Shown: positions 4,775 through 5,807 of the stretch, piece by piece
Layout of the letters: each line of letters opens with the position of its first letter
Numbering within the stretch: position 1 is the stretch's first letter
Assembly: GCA_023411815.1 (NCBI GenBank)
Contig: JAEYOJ010000106.1
Span: 1-5,807 of the forward strand
Direction of reading: 5' to 3'
Source: Pseudomonadota bacterium
GTDB lineage: Bacteria > Desulfobacterota > Desulfovibrionia > Desulfovibrionales > Desulfovibrionaceae
DNA length: 5,807 nucleotides
Program-made: the position numbers and the translations under genes
The notes under the pieces: generated by a model
The model's database searches: none
Told to the model about the DNA's origin: nothing
What the model saw: only the letters and a program-made list of their open reading frames with translations

Positions 4775-5551
4775 TTAGAGGTATGGACTCACCATCAGCA
4801 CTTCTCCGGTCTGTGCGTCGATAACGACAAGCCCTCCCTGGAGAACGTGGTCCTCCGGCTCGCCACTCATCGTGATCACCCATGTCAGCGTCTGTACGTC
4901 CGGTCGGGTGTACTCGACGGAGAGGTCGGCCGTTGCACCGGTCACTCGGATTCCCGGGAACTGCCCGGCTACGATCTTCAGCGCCTCGTCCCGGGAAAGT
5001 TTCGGCTCAAGCGAACATTTGATCTCCCGCTGGATCCCGATGTACGAGACGATCTCGCCGGTGCTCGGGTTAAGGTTCACGACGACCGTGTTCGGCGTGA
5101 GGACACCACTGATCTCTTCTCGCCAGATGTACGAGTACTCGCTGCCCGCATCACCGTGAGAAACCAGGTCCGATCTGGTAAGCTGCATACTCTTCTTCGC
5201 AAAGCCGCTGTACTTCTCTTCGGCGTAGGCCCTTGCCGTTACTTCGGCTGCGGCCCGATCCAGCCGGACATCGCGGCAATCCTTCCGTGCGGAGTCGAAC
5301 GTGGCACGTTCGATCACCCCGGTCCGGGCGTTGGCGTAAACCTGTCCGTCTCCGGTACCAAAGACATAGTACTCTCCCAGATTCAGGCGTTCAGTCTTCT
5401 GGTACTGGACGGTTGCGTCGGGTGCGTTAAGAAAGTCCTGTGCTTTTTCTTTTGCGGTATCCACCCCGATCGGGGCGTTGGCACCAGTCGCTGACACGAT
5501 CGAGACCGCGACGACGAGGCATAGCATTGCAACAATGTATATCCGTTTCAT
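4775..5551 (-). CDS. Secreted PepSY/YcdB-like protein
   Basis: This 258-residue exported protein has a clear signal peptide (MKRIYIVAMLCLVVAVSIVSATGANA, cleavage probably near residue 25). The mature part shows repeated units of the PepSY/YcdB-YcdC type. In each, a helix that begins in the style D.A...A is followed by β-strands ending in a phrase like D..TGEV: GDGQVYANARTGVIERA (~68-84), VVVNLNPSTGEIVSYIG (~156-172) and GLVVIDAQTGEVLMVSPYL (240-258). Helical entries are LDRAAAEVTARAYAEEKY (97-114) and LSRDEALKIVAGQF (~186-199). PepSY domains are known as inhibitor or propeptide modules of secreted proteases and as parts of envelope sensors; which applies here is unknown. A strong ribosome binding site (GAGGTGAT, 5558-5565) supports the ATG at 5551. 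The gene starts 15 bases after the end of the gene upstream and is followed 26 bases later by the next one. Confidence 0.8.
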   Translation of the reverse strand: MKRIYIVAMLCLVVAVSIVSATGANAPIGVDTAKEKAQDFLNAPDATVQYQKTERLNLGEYYVFGTGDGQVYANARTGVIERATFDSARKDCRDVRLDRAAAEVTARAYAEEKYSGFAKKSMQLTRSDLVSHGDAGSEYSYIWREEISGVLTPNTVVVNLNPSTGEIVSYIGIQREIKCSLEPKLSRDEALKIVAGQFPGIRVTGATADLSVEYTRPDVQTLTWVITMSGEPEDHVLQGGLVVIDAQTGEVLMVSPYL

Positions 5552-5557
5552 GATTGA

Positions 5558-5565
5558 ATCACCTC
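5558..5565 (-). promoter_or_regulatory. Strong ribosome binding site of the PepSY-like gene
   Basis: On the minus strand GAGGTGAT is an eight-base match to the archaeal anti-Shine-Dalgarno sequence and stands 6 bases before the ATG at 5551. It begins one base after the stop codon of the preceding gene (TAAT-GAGGTGAT), so the two genes are probably translated from one mRNA. Confidence 0.75.
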
Positions 5566-5566
5566 A

Positions 5567-5807
5567 TTAATAGACACCATAGCGAGCGGGAGTGAGATAA
5601 CTGTTGTAACTGCCGGAGATCTCGTAGGTGTCCACTCCATGGTAACCGAACGGCCAGTGCAAGTAGCAGTCGTCCTTTGCATTGCTTGCGGCGCTTGCAA
5701 CGGTCTCCCCGTTTCGCAACCGGTCCCAGAAGCTCCCGGACCAGCACTTTCCGTTTTCGACCTCGACCTCGCCGTCGAACCCCAGGCAGATGTCTGCACC
5801 TTTGTTC
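5567..5807 (-). CDS. C-terminal end of an unknown, probably secreted protein; caspase/gingipain-like fold possible
   Basis: A frame open to the right edge gives the last 79 residues, ending RYGVY and TAA at 5567-5569. I read it from the sequence because it has no start codon inside the window. It is preferred over the two overlapping frames because its amino-acid make-up is normal and it ends just before the strong ribosome binding site of the next gene. The stretch GADICLGFDGEVEVENGKCW, then FWDRLRNGETVASAASNA, follows the pattern seen near the C-terminus of caspase-fold domains (C11, C25 and CHAT types): GA..vig..G.v...w...F...l..G.tv..A...A. The catalytic His and Cys would lie beyond the edge, so activity cannot be judged. 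It has three cysteines and Tyr/Gly-rich ends, consistent with export. It is the first visible gene of the minus-strand operon. Confidence 0.7.
   Translation of the reverse strand, partial: NKGADICLGFDGEVEVENGKCWSGSFWDRLRNGETVASAASNAKDDCYLHWPFGYHGVDTYEISGSYNSYLTPARYGVY

Noticed and set aside
3903..4778. 291-codon plus-strand frame opposite the sequon-rich protein
   Set aside because: It is rich in Arg/Gly/Val with no domain pattern, and the opposite strand has a coherent exported protein with operon spacing.
4748..5494. 248-codon plus-strand frame opposite the PepSY-like gene
   Set aside because: The opposite strand carries a signal peptide, repeated PepSY-like units and a strong ribosome binding site; this frame has none of these.
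5548..5799. 83-codon minus-strand frame at the right edge
   Set aside because: Ser/Thr/Arg-rich composition without hydrophobic pattern; the adjacent frame, open to the edge and ending at 5567, has normal protein composition and correct spacing to the next gene.

Overview
The window looks archaeal, most likely from a high-GC methanogen of the Methanomicrobiales (Methanoculleus-like). The support is indirect: Shine-Dalgarno sites of the GGAGGT/GAGGTGAT type, TATA-like boxes, several exported proteins rich in N-glycosylation sequons, and a winged-helix regulator with C-terminal membrane helices. The domain assignment is fairly safe. The genus is a guess from composition and gene style, with no marker gene present.

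Layout. (1) 1-483, minus: N-terminal half of an AEC-family (auxin efflux carrier type) transporter, cut by the left edge. (2) 484-959: a non-coding, partly GC-rich spacer with two possible promoters for the next gene, each with an inverted repeat just upstream. (3) 975-2297, plus: a secreted metzincin-type zinc metalloprotease with an N-terminal propeptide-like domain. (4) 2415-3269, plus: a membrane-anchored or secreted paralogue of that propeptide domain with no protease domain and a different, unrecognised ~100-residue C-terminus. (5) On the minus strand, converging on that pair, an operon-like series read from right to left: the C-terminal end of an unknown protein cut by the right edge (5567-5807), a secreted PepSY/YcdB-like protein (4775-5551), a membrane-anchored sequon-rich protein (3933-4748), and a winged-helix regulator with two predicted membrane helices (3343-3816).

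How the genes may work together. The plus-strand pair is the most interesting unit. The protease carries its own pro-domain, and the next gene makes that pro-domain again, fused to something else. This suggests an inhibitor, chaperone or adaptor acting in trans on the protease at the cell surface. The minus-strand series reads as a cell-envelope module: exported PepSY-like and glycoprotein-like proteins with a membrane-tethered transcription factor at the end. Whether the converging units are functionally linked cannot be decided from the sequence. The protease gene is clearly richer in AT than everything else in the window, which suggests a separate origin.

No tRNA, rRNA, CRISPR array, transposase or phage gene was seen.
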